Origin: an uncultured Pelagibacteraceae bacterium
Lineage (GTDB): Bacteria > Pseudomonadota > Alphaproteobacteria > Pelagibacterales > Pelagibacteraceae
Assembly (NCBI GenBank): GCA_902629535.1
Contig: CACORD010000004.1
Span: 1 to 55,656 of the forward strand
DNA: 55,656 nucleotides
Reading direction: 5' to 3'
Part shown: in pieces, positions 16,921 through 27,392 of the stretch
Layout: the number at the start of each line of letters is the position of its first letter
Position numbering within the stretch: position 1 is the stretch's first letter
The notes under the pieces: model-generated
The model's database searches: none
Seen by the model: the letters and a program-made list of their open reading frames with translations, nothing else
What the model was told of the DNA's origin: nothing
Made by a program: the position numbers and the translations under genes

Positions 16921-19115
16921 AAAAAATAATTTTTAGATTTTTCATCTTCATATCATTATTAATCTTTGGTTTTATTACTTATCTAAGCACAATTGGTATT
17001 AAGACGAGTGCTTTTAATGATCAAATAACTAAAGAAGTTAAAAAAATAAACAATGAATTAGAATTAGAGTTAGATAAAATTAGTATCATTTTAGACCCTT
17101 TTAAATTTAAATTAGTTTTAAAAACAATTGGAGCAAATCTTAAGAATAAAAACAAATTAATTAAACTAGAAAGTGTCAAAACTAATATTGATATAAAGAC
17201 ATTCATAAATAAAAAATTTTCTTTATCTGAATTAGATATTAATACTAGGACTATAGAAATAAAAAACTTAATTTCATTTGTAAGATCAATTGAAGATAAT
17301 CCAGAAATATTCATATTAGAAAAGTTTGTGAAAAAGGGATATTTGATAGCAGATATAAATCTTAAATTTGATCAAAAAGGTAATATCAAAGATGATTTTA
17401 TTATAAAAGGATTTGTAAAAGATGGCGAAGTAAAACCTTTTAAAAAAATAGATTTATCAAAAATAAATTTTATTTTTAGTATTCAAAATAACAAATTTGA
17501 ATTTAAAGATATAAATTTATCATATGATAATAATGATTTAAAGTTTCCTGAATTAATTCTAATTAAACAAAAAAATGAATTTCTAATATCAGGTAAAAAT
17601 AAGAATAAAAATTTAGTTTTAGATGAAAAGAAAATTAATCAATTATTAAATAACAACATTTCAAATGTAAAGTTTGAGTTTGCTGAGTTCGATTTAGAAA
17701 ATACTTTTTCATTTAAAATAAATAATAAATATAAGATTGATGATTTAAAGATAAATTCCTTAATGAATTTAAAAAGTTCTAAAATTATAAGCTCGAAAAA
17801 TTTGAAAGAGTTTTTTCCAGAATTAAATGAGAAAATTGAGTTATCAGATCACCAAATACAAATTGAATATAAAAAGGATCTACTAAGTATTATTGGCAAT
17901 GGAAATATTCTTATCCAAAAAGAAAAAGATAATATTAATTATAATTTTTCGAAATCAAAAACAAACTTAAAATTCGACACCTTATTAGAAATTAAAAAAA
18001 ATCCATTTCATTTAAATTTTTTGAATTATAAAAAAGATCAAGATAATAAATTAAAAATTGTTATTCTCGGGGTTAAAAATCTTTTATCTAATGAAATCAA
18101 TTTGAAGGATATCTCAATAAAAGAAAAAAATAATAAATTTGAATTCAAAAATTTATTGCTATCAAAGAAATATAAAATTAAATCTATAAGCAAAATAAAT
18201 TTGGATTATTTTGATAATTACAGACTTAAAAATGAGTTAACTATTAAGAAAAAAAATAAATATTACTTATTAGACTCTAAGAGTTTTAATGCCACTAAAA
18301 TTATAGATGATTTGTTAAAAGTTGATAAAAATTCAGAAAGTGAAAAAATTTTTTCAAAAAATTTTAGACTAAATATTGAAATAAAAAAAGCATTTCTTGA
18401 TAAAGATCATCTAATAGAAGATTTAAATGGATATCTAACATTTAACAACCGTGAAGTAATTGATGCTAATTTACTAGGAAATTTTTCTAATAATAAAAGG
18501 ATTAATTTCACCATTAGATCTACTTTAAATGAAAAAATTACAACTCTTTATTCTGATTTAGCTAAGCCTTTTGTGAATAGATACAAATTCATAAAAGGTT
18601 TTGAAGAAGGTAATTTAAATTTTCATTCTATTAAACAAAATAATGTTTCTAATTCAAAATTAATAATAGATAATTTTAAAGTACAAGAGGTACCAGCTTT
18701 AGCAAAATTGTTAACATTAGCATCTCTTCAAGGTATCGCTGACTTATTAACTGGTGAGGGAATAAGATTTACAGATTTTGAGATGAAGTTTTCAAACAAG
18801 GATGAGTTGATGAAAATAGAGGAACTATATGCTATCGGCCCTGCTATTTCTTTATTAATGGAAGGGTACATCGAAAGTGATGGCTTAGTTAGTCTTAGAG
18901 GAACGATGGTACCAGCAACTACAATTAATAGAACTATATCCTCAATTCCTCTTCTCGGAGATATTTTAGTAGGAAAGAAAGTTGGAGAGGGTGTTTTTGG
19001 TGTAAGCTTTAAAATTAAAGGTCCACCAAAAAAATTAAAAACAACTGTAAATCCTGTTAAAACGCTTACACCAAGATTCATTACTAGAACTCTTGAAAAA
19101 ATAAAAAAAAATTAG
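16917..19115 (+). CDS. AsmA-like/YhdP-type envelope protein
   Basis: A 732-residue protein with one N-terminal transmembrane helix (about 4-26) and a long beta-rich, Lys/Asn-rich periplasmic part. The best-conserved section is C-terminal (about 600-730): LLTLASLQGIADLLTGEGI, LMEGYIESDGLVSLRGTMVP and IPLLGDILVGKKVGEGVFG, typical of AsmA-like C-terminal domains. That superfamily is linked to phospholipid transport between membranes, so a role in the envelope is inferred. It overlaps prfB by 4 bp (ATGA) and converges on tyrS. Confidence 0.78.
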   Translation: MKKIIFRFFIFISLLIFGFITYLSTIGIKTSAFNDQITKEVKKINNELELELDKISIILDPFKFKLVLKTIGANLKNKNKLIKLESVKTNIDIKTFINKKFSLSELDINTRTIEIKNLISFVRSIEDNPEIFILEKFVKKGYLIADINLKFDQKGNIKDDFIIKGFVKDGEVKPFKKIDLSKINFIFSIQNNKFEFKDINLSYDNNDLKFPELILIKQKNEFLISGKNKNKNLVLDEKKINQLLNNNISNVKFEFAEFDLENTFSFKINNKYKIDDLKINSLMNLKSSKIISSKNLKEFFPELNEKIELSDHQIQIEYKKDLLSIIGNGNILIQKEKDNINYNFSKSKTNLKFDTLLEIKKNPFHLNFLNYKKDQDNKLKIVILGVKNLLSNEINLKDISIKEKNNKFEFKNLLLSKKYKIKSISKINLDYFDNYRLKNELTIKKKNKYYLLDSKSFNATKIIDDLLKVDKNSESEKIFSKNFRLNIEIKKAFLDKDHLIEDLNGYLTFNNREVIDANLLGNFSNNKRINFTIRSTLNEKITTLYSDLAKPFVNRYKFIKGFEEGNLNFHSIKQNNVSNSKLIIDNFKVQEVPALAKLLTLASLQGIADLLTGEGIRFTDFEMKFSNKDELMKIEELYAIGPAISLLMEGYIESDGLVSLRGTMVPATTINRTISSIPLLGDILVGKKVGEGVFGVSFKIKGPPKKLKTTVNPVKTLTPRFITRTLEKIKKN

Positions 19116-20341
19116 CTAATTTCAACTTTAATATGTCTTTTTTTTCCCAAGGATAGTTTGATTGTGTCATTTTCAAATAATTTTTCACTGATTATTAGTT
19201 TTTCATCATTGATAACTTGATTATTAATTTTAACACCACTACCTTTAATTAGTCTTCTTATCTCACTTTTAGATTTTTCTAACTTGGAAAGAATTATTAG
19301 ATCAACAATAGTTAACTTGTCATTAAATTGATTTTTTTTAATTGCAATAGAAGGTAATGCAGAGCCAATTGAATTTTCTGAAAAAGTTTTTTTTGCTGTT
19401 TCTTCACTTTTTTTTGCTTCTTGTTCACCATGGAGCATAGAAGTGGTTTGATTTGCTAAAATAATTTTTTGCTCATTAATATCTTTTTCTTTAATTTTTT
19501 CTATTTCATCGACACTTAAATCCGTGAAAAACTTCATGAATTTTGATACATCTCTATCGTCTATATTTCTCCAAAATTGCCAATAATCATATGGTGACAA
19601 AAATCTTTCATCTAACCATATTGCTCCATTTTCAGTTTTTCCCATTTTAGCACCAGTCGCTAAAGTAATTAAAGGAGTGGTTAAACCATATGTTTGTTGG
19701 TTGGAATGTCTTTTTACTAAATCAACACCATTAACTATATTACCCCATTGATCAGATCCACCAATTTGTAATGAACAATTTTCTTTTTTGTTAAGTTCTA
19801 AAAAATCATAAGCTTGTAAAATCATATAATTAAATTCCATGTAACTTAGGGATTGCTCTCTATCCAATCTTGTTTTTACACTTTCAAATGTTAACATTTT
19901 ATTTATTGTAAAATGTTTTCCGATATCTCTTAAAAAAGAAATATAATTTAAACCTTTGAGCCACTCATAGTTATTAACAAATATTGGTTTTATATTTTTG
20001 TCGCTTGTATCTAAAAATTTTTTTAAAATTCTTTTAATATTTTGAGAGTTTTTTTCAATTTCATCTTCACTTAAAATTTTTCGTGTTTTATCTTTACCAG
20101 ATGGGTCACCAATTCTTGTGGTTCCCCCTCCTAATAATACAATTGGTTGGTGCCCATGTTTTTGAAGCATTCGTAAACACATAATTTGTAGGAGACTGCC
20201 AACATGTAAACTTTCAGCTGTACAATCAAAACCAATGTAGGCTTTAATCTTTTTTTTATCGAATAAATAAGATAACCCATTCTCATCTGTACATTGATAA
20301 AAGTAACCTCTATCTTTAAATTCTTTTAAAAATTTATTCAT
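19112..20341 (-). CDS. tyrS: Tyrosyl-tRNA synthetase
   Basis: Class Ic synthetase of 409 residues. The HIGH-type motif appears as LHVGSLL, the tyrosine pocket is GFDCTAESLHVG with LQIGGSDQWGN, and the KMSKS loop reads AKMGKTENGA. The C-terminal S4-like RNA-binding domain (SEIRRLIKGSGVKINNQVI) is complete. It converges on the AsmA-like gene with a 4 bp overlap and is divergent from anmK across 47 bp. Confidence 0.97.
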   Translation of the reverse strand: MNKFLKEFKDRGYFYQCTDENGLSYLFDKKKIKAYIGFDCTAESLHVGSLLQIMCLRMLQKHGHQPIVLLGGGTTRIGDPSGKDKTRKILSEDEIEKNSQNIKRILKKFLDTSDKNIKPIFVNNYEWLKGLNYISFLRDIGKHFTINKMLTFESVKTRLDREQSLSYMEFNYMILQAYDFLELNKKENCSLQIGGSDQWGNIVNGVDLVKRHSNQQTYGLTTPLITLATGAKMGKTENGAIWLDERFLSPYDYWQFWRNIDDRDVSKFMKFFTDLSVDEIEKIKEKDINEQKIILANQTTSMLHGEQEAKKSEETAKKTFSENSIGSALPSIAIKKNQFNDKLTIVDLIILSKLEKSKSEIRRLIKGSGVKINNQVINDEKLIISEKLFENDTIKLSLGKKRHIKVEIS

Positions 20342-20388
20342 AAGCGTATAATTCTACAATATACAAATTTTATTAAAAAAAAATAATA

Positions 20389-21534
20389 ATGAAAAAAAAG
20401 ATATTTACTTCGATAGGTTTGATGAGCGGTACATCAATGGATGGAGTAGATTTATCTGTCATAAAATCTGATGGCAATGATCAATTTTCCTGTATTTATA
20501 ACACTTATAAAGAGTTTAATGATGGACTTTACAAGCAATTAATCAGTTTAAGAGACAAAATCAGCAATTTTAAAGATTTAAAAACTCATTCTATAGAAAT
20601 TGATGATGTAGAAAAAAAATTTACATTATTCAACAGTTATTTAATAAACGATGTAATTGGAGATATTAATGAGGATATTGATTTAATAGGTTTCCACGGT
20701 CAAACAGTGTTTCATGACCCAAAAATTCAAATTTCAAAGCAATTAGGAGATGGAAGACTTTTATCTAGTTTATTTAAAAAAATTGTTATCAATAACTTTA
20801 GACAAAATGATTTGAACTTCGGAGGCCAGGGTGCTCCACTTACACCAATATTTCATAGATTGATTTCCAAAATTATCCAAAAAAATTTTAAACTTAAATT
20901 GCCAATTAATATAATTAATATCGGAGGTATTACAAATATTACTCAAATCAAGGAGGGTCTCAATAATTCTATAAACTTTTTTGCTTACGATGTAGGCCCA
21001 GGAAACTGTTTGATAGATGACTGGGTCAGAAATAATAAAGATTTAAAATTTGATAGAGATGGAAATAATGCAAATATTGGAAAAGTCGATGATCTAATTT
21101 TAAATCAAGCAATAGATAATTTTGAGTTTAAATCTTACGAAACATCATTGGATATAAAAGATTTTGATACATCATTTGTAAAAGGTTTATCATTTGAGGA
21201 CGGGTGCGCGACTTTAACAAAATTTACTGCATATTTAATTGCTGATGGTTTGAGGAAAATTGATAAACAAAATAATGTTATTCCTAATCAATATATATTT
21301 TGTGGAGGTGGAAGAAAAAATAAATCTTTGATGAAATCGATTGAAAATTATTTAGTAAATAAGAATATAGCTATCAAAGATATAGACGATTATAATTTTG
21401 ATGGAAATTTTATTGAGTCACAAGCTTTTGCATATCTAGCTATAAGATCATATCTAAAACTACCAATCTCATTTCCAAGTACTACAAGATGTAAAAAAGT
21501 TATTTCTGGCGGCGACATACATAAAAATTTTTAA
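20389..21534 (+). CDS. anmK: Anhydro-N-acetylmuramic acid kinase
   Basis: Phosphorylates and opens 1,6-anhydro-MurNAc during cell-wall recycling; 381 residues. The N-terminal GLMSGTSMDGVDLSVI phosphate loop, HGQTVFHDP, the NIGGITNIT segment and DVGPGNCLIDDW are characteristic. It lies alone between tyrS and a hydrolase gene, with convergent 3' ends overlapping by 4 bp. In many Alphaproteobacteria it also neighbours tyrS, which supports the call. Confidence 0.95.
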   Translation: MKKKIFTSIGLMSGTSMDGVDLSVIKSDGNDQFSCIYNTYKEFNDGLYKQLISLRDKISNFKDLKTHSIEIDDVEKKFTLFNSYLINDVIGDINEDIDLIGFHGQTVFHDPKIQISKQLGDGRLLSSLFKKIVINNFRQNDLNFGGQGAPLTPIFHRLISKIIQKNFKLKLPINIINIGGITNITQIKEGLNNSINFFAYDVGPGNCLIDDWVRNNKDLKFDRDGNNANIGKVDDLILNQAIDNFEFKSYETSLDIKDFDTSFVKGLSFEDGCATLTKFTAYLIADGLRKIDKQNNVIPNQYIFCGGGRKNKSLMKSIENYLVNKNIAIKDIDDYNFDGNFIESQAFAYLAIRSYLKLPISFPSTTRCKKVISGGDIHKNF

Positions 21535-22187
21535 TAAAGTGCAGTTTCTTTCTTGATATACTTATTTAGACATTTTACTAATTCGGTTTCATTTTTTGAA
21601 AAAAAATGATTAGCATCATTAATAGTTTCAAACTCCACTTTTATCCCCTTTTGAGCACTTAGTTTATTATCTAAATCTTTTATAAATTCTAAAGGAACCA
21701 ATTCATCTTTTTTTCCATAAACCATAAGACCTGAAGAGGGACATGGAGATAGAAATGAAAAATCATAAACATTTGGCTGAGGTGAAATTGCTATGAACCT
21801 GTTTATTTCAGGCCTTCTCATTAATAGTTGCATTGCAATAAGTGAACCAAAAGAAAAACCTGAAACCCAACATTGTGAATTATCAAAATTTTCTCTTTCT
21901 AACCAATCCAATGCTGCAGCTGCATCAGCTAATTCACCTTGACCGTTGTCAAATTCACCATCACTTTTACCAACACCTCTAAAGTTTACTCGACATACAG
22001 AAAAATCATTCTCCATAAAAGCATGAAAAGTTTCTACAACAACTTTATTATTCATTGTTCCTCCATATTGAGGATGAGGTTGTAATACTAAAGCAATAGG
22101 TGAAGTACTTTTTTTACTTTTAAAATATTTTGCTTCGAGTCTTCCGGCAGGACCTGGAATAAATATTTCTAAAATTTTATTATCCAT
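21531..22187 (-). CDS. Alpha/beta hydrolase (COG2945-like)
   Basis: A 218-residue alpha/beta hydrolase. The nucleophile elbow GFSFGSL (Ser about residue 114), the HPHPQYGGTMNNKVV oxyanion region, FRGVGKSDG, and a C-terminal Asp/His pair (KDELVP, NDANHFF) are all in order. The set matches the small predicted esterases of COG2945; the substrate is unknown. It is divergent from iscR, and the 135 bp between them contains the IscR operator. Confidence 0.85.
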   Translation of the reverse strand: MDNKILEIFIPGPAGRLEAKYFKSKKSTSPIALVLQPHPQYGGTMNNKVVVETFHAFMENDFSVCRVNFRGVGKSDGEFDNGQGELADAAAALDWLERENFDNSQCWVSGFSFGSLIAMQLLMRRPEINRFIAISPQPNVYDFSFLSPCPSSGLMVYGKKDELVPLEFIKDLDNKLSAQKGIKVEFETINDANHFFSKNETELVKCLNKYIKKETALY

Positions 22188-22268
22188 AATTGATATTGAT
22201 AATTATTCTCAAAAAAAAATTAGGTTTAGCATAAGTACGTGACAAAATGTTAGTGTTTTTTTCTGTTA

Positions 22269-22303
22269 GATACTTGACTAATTTAGTCGGGTTTATATAT
22301 ATC
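22269..22303 (+). promoter_or_regulatory. IscR-type operator and promoter of the iscR-suf operon
   Basis: The segment ATACTTGACTAATTTAGTC continuing to GGGTTTA (22270-22294) fits the known type 1 IscR site, with a perfect inverted repeat GACTAA-T-TTAGTC. It covers a -35 box TTGACT (22274-22279), with a TATATA-rich -10 region at about 22294-22303, 20-27 bp before the iscR ATG. Occupancy by Fe-S-loaded IscR would block the promoter, giving autorepression of the operon when clusters are abundant. Confidence 0.82.
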
Positions 22304-22322
22304 CTTGTAAAATATAGGTTTT

Positions 22323-22748
22323 ATGAAACTAACATCTAAAGGCAGATATGCGGTAATGGCTTTAGTTGATCTCGCAAGGTTTGACAGTATAAACCCGGTA
22401 TCACTGAGAGACATATCGCTAAGACAGGGTATCTCACTTGATTACCTAGAACAAATTTTTTCTAAACTTAAAAAAAAAGAAATTGTTCAAAGTGTAAGAG
22501 GAAATCAGGGAGGCTATGTATTAAACAAAAAAGCTAAAGAGATTAAACTTACTAATATTTTTGATGCAGTAGATGAAAAAGTAAAAACTGTTCAGTGCAA
22601 AAAAGACTCTAAAAAAGGTTGCAATGGCAGATCTACAAAATGTTTAACTCATAATTTATGGGATGAGCTTGAAAACCATATTAATGATTTTTTTGAAAAA
22701 AAGAGTTTAGAAGATCTTGTAAAAGAAAATAACGAGAGAAGAATTTAA
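22323..22748 (+). CDS. iscR: Rrf2-family Fe-S regulator IscR
   Basis: A 141-residue Rrf2 winged-helix regulator. The helix-turn-helix and wing read [18 protein letters not shown] and [10 protein letters not shown]. The cluster ligands are visible as Cys92, Cys100, Cys107 and probably His110 (the order and spacing seen in IscR). It is the first gene of the suf operon, 2 bp before sufB, and its own promoter carries a matching operator, so feedback control by Fe-S status is expected. Confidence 0.93.
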   Translation: MKLTSKGRYAVMALVDLARFDSINPVSLRDISLRQGISLDYLEQIFSKLKKKEIVQSVRGNQGGYVLNKKAKEIKLTNIFDAVDEKVKTVQCKKDSKKGCNGRSTKCLTHNLWDELENHINDFFEKKSLEDLVKENNERRI

Positions 22749-22750
22749 AG

Positions 22751-24193
22751 ATGGATACAAGAGAAAAAGATATAGAAAAATTAAAAGATTATAAATACGG
22801 TTTTACGACTGATATAGAAAATATTAAAGCTCCAAAAGGCTTAAACGAAGATGTCATAAAGTTTATTTCTAACATTAAAAAGGAACCACAATGGATGTTA
22901 GACTTTAGATTAAAAGCTTACGAGAGATTAAAACTTTTAAAAGAGCCAAACTGGCAAAAGCCGAAGTATCCTAAAATTGATTATCAAGATTTATACTATT
23001 ATTCAGCACCAAAAAGTATGAAAGATAAGCCAAAGAGTTTAGACGAACTTGATCCTAAACTTTTAGAAACATATAAAAAACTTGGAATTCCATTACAAGA
23101 ACAGGCGAGATTAAACGGAATTGCTGTAGATGCTGTATTTGATTCTGTTTCAGTAGCAACTACTTTTAAAGGTGAATTAACAAAGCATGGAATAATTTTT
23201 TGTTCAATGTCAGAGGCAATTCAAAAACATCCTGATCTTGTAAAAAAATATTTAGGTACAGTAATACCAGTTACAGATCATTTCTTTGCTACACTAAACT
23301 CTGCTGTATTTACAGATGGATCATTTGTTTATATTCCAAAAGGTGTTAAGTGCCCTATGGAACTATCGACTTATTTTAGAATCAATGCGTCTCAAACAGG
23401 ACAATTTGAAAGAACTTTAATTATTGCCGATGAAGGAAGTTATGTGAGTTACCTTGAAGGATGTACTGCTCCAATGAGAGATGAAAATCAATTACATGCT
23501 GCGAATGTTGAATTAATTGCTTTAGATGATGCAGAAATAAAATATTCAACTGTACAAAATTGGTATCCAGGTGATGAAAATGGCAAGGGAGGAATTTATA
23601 ATTTTGTAACTAAAAGAGGGTTATGTAAGGGAAAAAATTCTAAGATTTCTTGGACGCAAGTTGAAACGGGCTCAGCTATAACATGGAAATATCCAAGTTG
23701 TATATTAAAAGGTGATAATTCAATTGGTGAATTTTACTCTATAGCAATAACAAATAATCATCAAAAAGCAGATACTGGAACAAAGATGATTCATTTAGGA
23801 AAAAATACTAAAAGTAAGATTATTTCAAAAGGTATAAGTGCTGGATACTCTGACATGACTTACAGAGGTCTAGTAGATATTAATTCAAAAGCTAAAAATT
23901 CTAGTAATTACACACAATGTGATTCTTTGTTAATGGGAAATAAATGTGGTGCACATACTGTGCCGTATATTAGAAATAAAAATTTTGACTCAAATATTGC
24001 ACATGAAGCTACAACATCTAAGATTAGCGAAGATCAATTACATTATTGTCAACAAAGGGGACTTAATTCTGAGGAAGCTGTAGGACTAATTGTAAATGGT
24101 TTTTGTAAGGAAGTATTACAACAATTACCAATGGAATTTGCAGTAGAAGCTCAGAAACTTGTGGGTATTAGCTTAGAGGGGAGTGTTGGTTAA
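22751..24193 (+). CDS. sufB: Fe-S cluster assembly protein SufB
   Basis: Scaffold subunit of the SufBCD complex, 480 residues. The C-terminal beta-helix core contains the conserved [20 protein letters not shown] ending and [16 protein letters not shown]. The [16 protein letters not shown] and [21 protein letters not shown] segments are typical. It lies 2 bp after iscR, and its TAA overlaps the sufC ATG by one base. Confidence 0.98.
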   Translation: MDTREKDIEKLKDYKYGFTTDIENIKAPKGLNEDVIKFISNIKKEPQWMLDFRLKAYERLKLLKEPNWQKPKYPKIDYQDLYYYSAPKSMKDKPKSLDELDPKLLETYKKLGIPLQEQARLNGIAVDAVFDSVSVATTFKGELTKHGIIFCSMSEAIQKHPDLVKKYLGTVIPVTDHFFATLNSAVFTDGSFVYIPKGVKCPMELSTYFRINASQTGQFERTLIIADEGSYVSYLEGCTAPMRDENQLHAANVELIALDDAEIKYSTVQNWYPGDENGKGGIYNFVTKRGLCKGKNSKISWTQVETGSAITWKYPSCILKGDNSIGEFYSIAITNNHQKADTGTKMIHLGKNTKSKIISKGISAGYSDMTYRGLVDINSKAKNSSNYTQCDSLLMGNKCGAHTVPYIRNKNFDSNIAHEATTSKISEDQLHYCQQRGLNSEEAVGLIVNGFCKEVLQQLPMEFAVEAQKLVGISLEGSVG

Positions 24194-24927
24194 TGCTTAA
24201 AATAAATAATTTGAATGCAAACGTTGAAAATAAGTCAATATTAAAGGGTTTTTCCTTAGACATAAATCCTGGTGAAGTTCACGCAATTATGGGTCCAAAT
24301 GGATCAGGAAAAAGCACATTATCAAACATACTATCAGGGAAAAAGGGGTACAAGGTTTCAGGTGAAGTCTTATTTGAGAATAAAAATTTATTTGATCTTG
24401 AGACAGAGGAAAGAGCGCATAAAGGGATATTTTTAGCTTTTCAATATCCTTTAGAAATTCCAGGAGTAAATACAAACATATTTTTAAAAACATCATTAAA
24501 CGCAATTAGAAAAGCACGTGGAGAAAAAGAATTAGATGCAATTGAATTTTTAAAGCTTGTTAAACAAAAAGCTAAAGAATTAAAATTTGATGAAGAAAAA
24601 CTAAATAGACAATTAAATGTTGGTTTTTCTGGAGGGGAAAAAAAGAAAAACGAAATTCTACAAATGTCTATGTTGGCTCCAAAATTATCAATTTTAGATG
24701 AAACTGACTCAGGTTTAGATATTGACGCTTTAAAAATAGTAGCCGATGGAGTTAATACTTTAAGAAATAAAAATAATTCTTTTTTGATAATAACTCATTA
24801 TCAAAGATTGCTAGATTACATAAAACCTGACTTTGTCCATGTTTTAATGAATGGAAAAATAATTAGATCTGGTGGCCCAGAATTAGCAATTGAGTTAGAA
24901 AAAAAAGGTTATGAAAGCTTTAATTAA
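24193..24927 (+). CDS. sufC: Fe-S assembly ATPase SufC
   Basis: ABC-type ATPase of the SufBCD complex, 244 residues. Walker A is GPNGSGKST, the ABC signature is GFSGGEKKK, and Walker B is LSILDETDSGLDIDAL, where the usual DEP is replaced by DET as is common in SufC. The H-loop is in IITHYQRLL. It is translationally coupled to sufB (1 bp overlap) and abuts sufD. Confidence 0.98.
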   Translation: MLKINNLNANVENKSILKGFSLDINPGEVHAIMGPNGSGKSTLSNILSGKKGYKVSGEVLFENKNLFDLETEERAHKGIFLAFQYPLEIPGVNTNIFLKTSLNAIRKARGEKELDAIEFLKLVKQKAKELKFDEEKLNRQLNVGFSGGEKKKNEILQMSMLAPKLSILDETDSGLDIDALKIVADGVNTLRNKNNSFLIITHYQRLLDYIKPDFVHVLMNGKIIRSGGPELAIELEKKGYESFN

Positions 24928-26175
24928 ATGAATGAGCAATTACAATTAGATTTTGATAAAATAATAAAGACTTTAAAAATTTCGGAAAAGGAAATTCAAT
25001 TAAAAAAAAGTTTTTTAAAGAAATTTATTGAAAACGGCTTTCCAAATAGAAAACAAGAGGACTGGAAATTTTTAGATATTAGTCAAATTATTAAAAAAAA
25101 TATTGGTGAATTGAGCTTCTTTAACGATTACTCATTACCAAATAAAATTGATCCATCTATTTTTGTTGATGGTTTAGAGCACAATAAGATTATTTTTATT
25201 AATGGTAGAATTGAAAAAATTGATTTTAGTTATGAAGATCAAAGTCAAATTGAAATAAATGACGAAATTGGAAAAAATATTAAATTTAATTATGAAAATT
25301 CTTTAATTGATTTAAATAATGCTTTCACTAATAAAGTTTATAAAATTTTAATCAAAAAGAATTATTCTTTAAAGAAACCCTTAATAATCTATCATTCAAC
25401 AAATAATAAGATTAAGTCAAAAAATGTAAATTTAAGTTTAAATTTTGGATTAGAGGAAAATAGTTGCTTAAGACTTATTGACTATTTTAATGATAATACT
25501 GACAAAAATTTTGTGAATATTTTGTATAATTTTGATTTAAAAAAATACTCAATTCTTAAAAATTATAAACTTGATAAGTTTAGAAATAACAATTTAAAGT
25601 ACTCATTTAATAATATTGAGCAAGACGATAATAGTATTTCAGAAACATTTATATTGTCTGCTGGTTCAGACTATTTTAAAAATGAAGTTAATTGCAATTT
25701 AAATGGTGAGTATTCATCTGCTTTCATTAATGGGGTTTTTTCATTAAAAGAAAATCAACAGCATGAAATTAGATCTACAATAAATCATTTGGTCGAGAAC
25801 ACCAAAAGTTATCAACTTATTAAAAGCGTACTTGGAAAAAATTCAAAATCTGCGTATCAAGGAAGAATTTTTGTAGACTCCAAAGCTCAAAAAACAGATG
25901 GTTATCAGTTAAGTAAAGCAATATTATTAGATGAAACCTCTGAGTTTAATGCAAAGCCAGAATTAGAAATTTATGCTGATGATGTAAAATGCTCCCACGG
26001 ATCAGCGTCAGGAAGTTTAAATGAAAACTCAATCTTTTATTTAATGTCTCGAGGTTTAAACTATCAACAATCTAAAGAACTTTTAATAAATGGATTTTTA
26101 CTCGATGTTGTTGAAAAAATAACAGATTCAGAAATTAGAAATTTAGTTAAAAATATTATTGGATTAGAAGAATGA
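24928..26175 (+). CDS. sufD: Fe-S assembly protein SufD
   Basis: SufB paralogue that partners SufB in the cluster-building complex, 415 residues. The C-terminal half is conserved: KTDGYQLSKAILLDE, ADDVKCSHGSASGSLNE and LMSRGLNYQQSKELLINGF. The N-terminal half (NGFPNRKQEDWKF) is diverged as usual. It starts immediately after the sufC stop and overlaps sufS by 4 bp. Confidence 0.95.
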   Translation: MNEQLQLDFDKIIKTLKISEKEIQLKKSFLKKFIENGFPNRKQEDWKFLDISQIIKKNIGELSFFNDYSLPNKIDPSIFVDGLEHNKIIFINGRIEKIDFSYEDQSQIEINDEIGKNIKFNYENSLIDLNNAFTNKVYKILIKKNYSLKKPLIIYHSTNNKIKSKNVNLSLNFGLEENSCLRLIDYFNDNTDKNFVNILYNFDLKKYSILKNYKLDKFRNNNLKYSFNNIEQDDNSISETFILSAGSDYFKNEVNCNLNGEYSSAFINGVFSLKENQQHEIRSTINHLVENTKSYQLIKSVLGKNSKSAYQGRIFVDSKAQKTDGYQLSKAILLDETSEFNAKPELEIYADDVKCSHGSASGSLNENSIFYLMSRGLNYQQSKELLINGFLLDVVEKITDSEIRNLVKNIIGLEE

Positions 26176-27392
26176 ATATAAATAATATTAAAAAAGAATT
26201 TCCAATTTTTGATGAAAAAATCCAAAATAATGATTTGGTTTATTTGGATAGTGCTAATTCATCTCAAAAACCAAAGGTAGTTCTAGATAGAATTAATGAT
26301 TTTTACTCTAAACAATTTTCAAATGTAGGTAGAAGTATTCATTATTTGGCAGTTGCAGCCACTAATTTGTATGAAAATACAAGGACTTCAGTTCAAAAGT
26401 ACATAAATGCCAAAGATAAAAATGAAATTGTATTTACTAAAGGTGCTACTGAGGCTCTTAATTTAGTTGCAAATACTCTTGGCCAGGCAATTTTAGAGCC
26501 AAATGATGAAATTTTAATTACAGAATTAGAGCATCATTCAAATTATGTTCCATGGCATTTTTTAAGAAAATCTAAAAATATTAAAATAAAGTTTGCAGAA
26601 GTAAATGAAGATGGAGACATACCGATTGAAAATATTGAGAAAGAAATTACAAATAAAACAAAAGTAATAGCTATAACTCATTTATCAAATGTTACTGGTG
26701 CAGTTTTACCAATTAAAGAGATAACTCAATTAGCTCATTCAAAGGGTATTGTTGTAGTAGTAGATGGATGTCAAGGAGGACCACATCTAAAATTAGATAT
26801 GCAGGACTTGGATTGTGATTTTTATGCGATTTCATGTCATAAAATGTACGGGCCAACTGGACTTGGAGTTTTGTATGGAAAAAAGAAATGGTTAGAGCAG
26901 CTTCCGCCATATCAAGGGGGCGGGGGAATGATAAATGAAGTAAAGAAAGATAGAATTTCTTATGGTGAACTTCCAAATAAGTATGAGGCTGGAACAATGG
27001 CCACGGCACAAGTAATTGCATTTGATCAATCAATAAAATTTTTAGAAAGTATTGGAATTGAAAATATAGTTAAGCATGAAAAAGAACTTATAGAATATGG
27101 TCAAGAAATTTTAAAAAAGAATAATTCTGTGAAACTAATTGGAAACCCAAAAGAAAGAGGAGGAGTATTATCTTTTACTGTTGAAGGAGTTCATCCACAT
27201 GATATTGCAACTATTTTAGATGAAACTGGAGTTGCTATAAGAGCTGGACATCATTGTTGTCAAATACTTCATGACAAGCTAGGAATACCTGCAAGTGCGA
27301 GAGCATCTTTAGGTGTTTATAATACTAAAGATGATCTTGATAAATTAAACGATGGAATAAATAATTGTAAAAAAATTTTTGATTTAAAATGA
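26172..27392 (+). CDS. sufS: Cysteine desulfurase SufS
   Basis: PLP enzyme (class V aminotransferase fold) that supplies persulfide sulfur for clusters; 406 residues. The PLP lysine is in AISCHKMYGPTG, and the active-site cysteine is in RAGHHCCQILHDKLG. The ATELEHHSNYVPW-type histidine motif is present as LEHHSNYVPWH. It overlaps sufD and sufU by 4 bp each, consistent with coupled translation. Confidence 0.97.
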   Translation: MNINNIKKEFPIFDEKIQNNDLVYLDSANSSQKPKVVLDRINDFYSKQFSNVGRSIHYLAVAATNLYENTRTSVQKYINAKDKNEIVFTKGATEALNLVANTLGQAILEPNDEILITELEHHSNYVPWHFLRKSKNIKIKFAEVNEDGDIPIENIEKEITNKTKVIAITHLSNVTGAVLPIKEITQLAHSKGIVVVVDGCQGGPHLKLDMQDLDCDFYAISCHKMYGPTGLGVLYGKKKWLEQLPPYQGGGGMINEVKKDRISYGELPNKYEAGTMATAQVIAFDQSIKFLESIGIENIVKHEKELIEYGQEILKKNNSVKLIGNPKERGGVLSFTVEGVHPHDIATILDETGVAIRAGHHCCQILHDKLGIPASARASLGVYNTKDDLDKLNDGINNCKKIFDLK

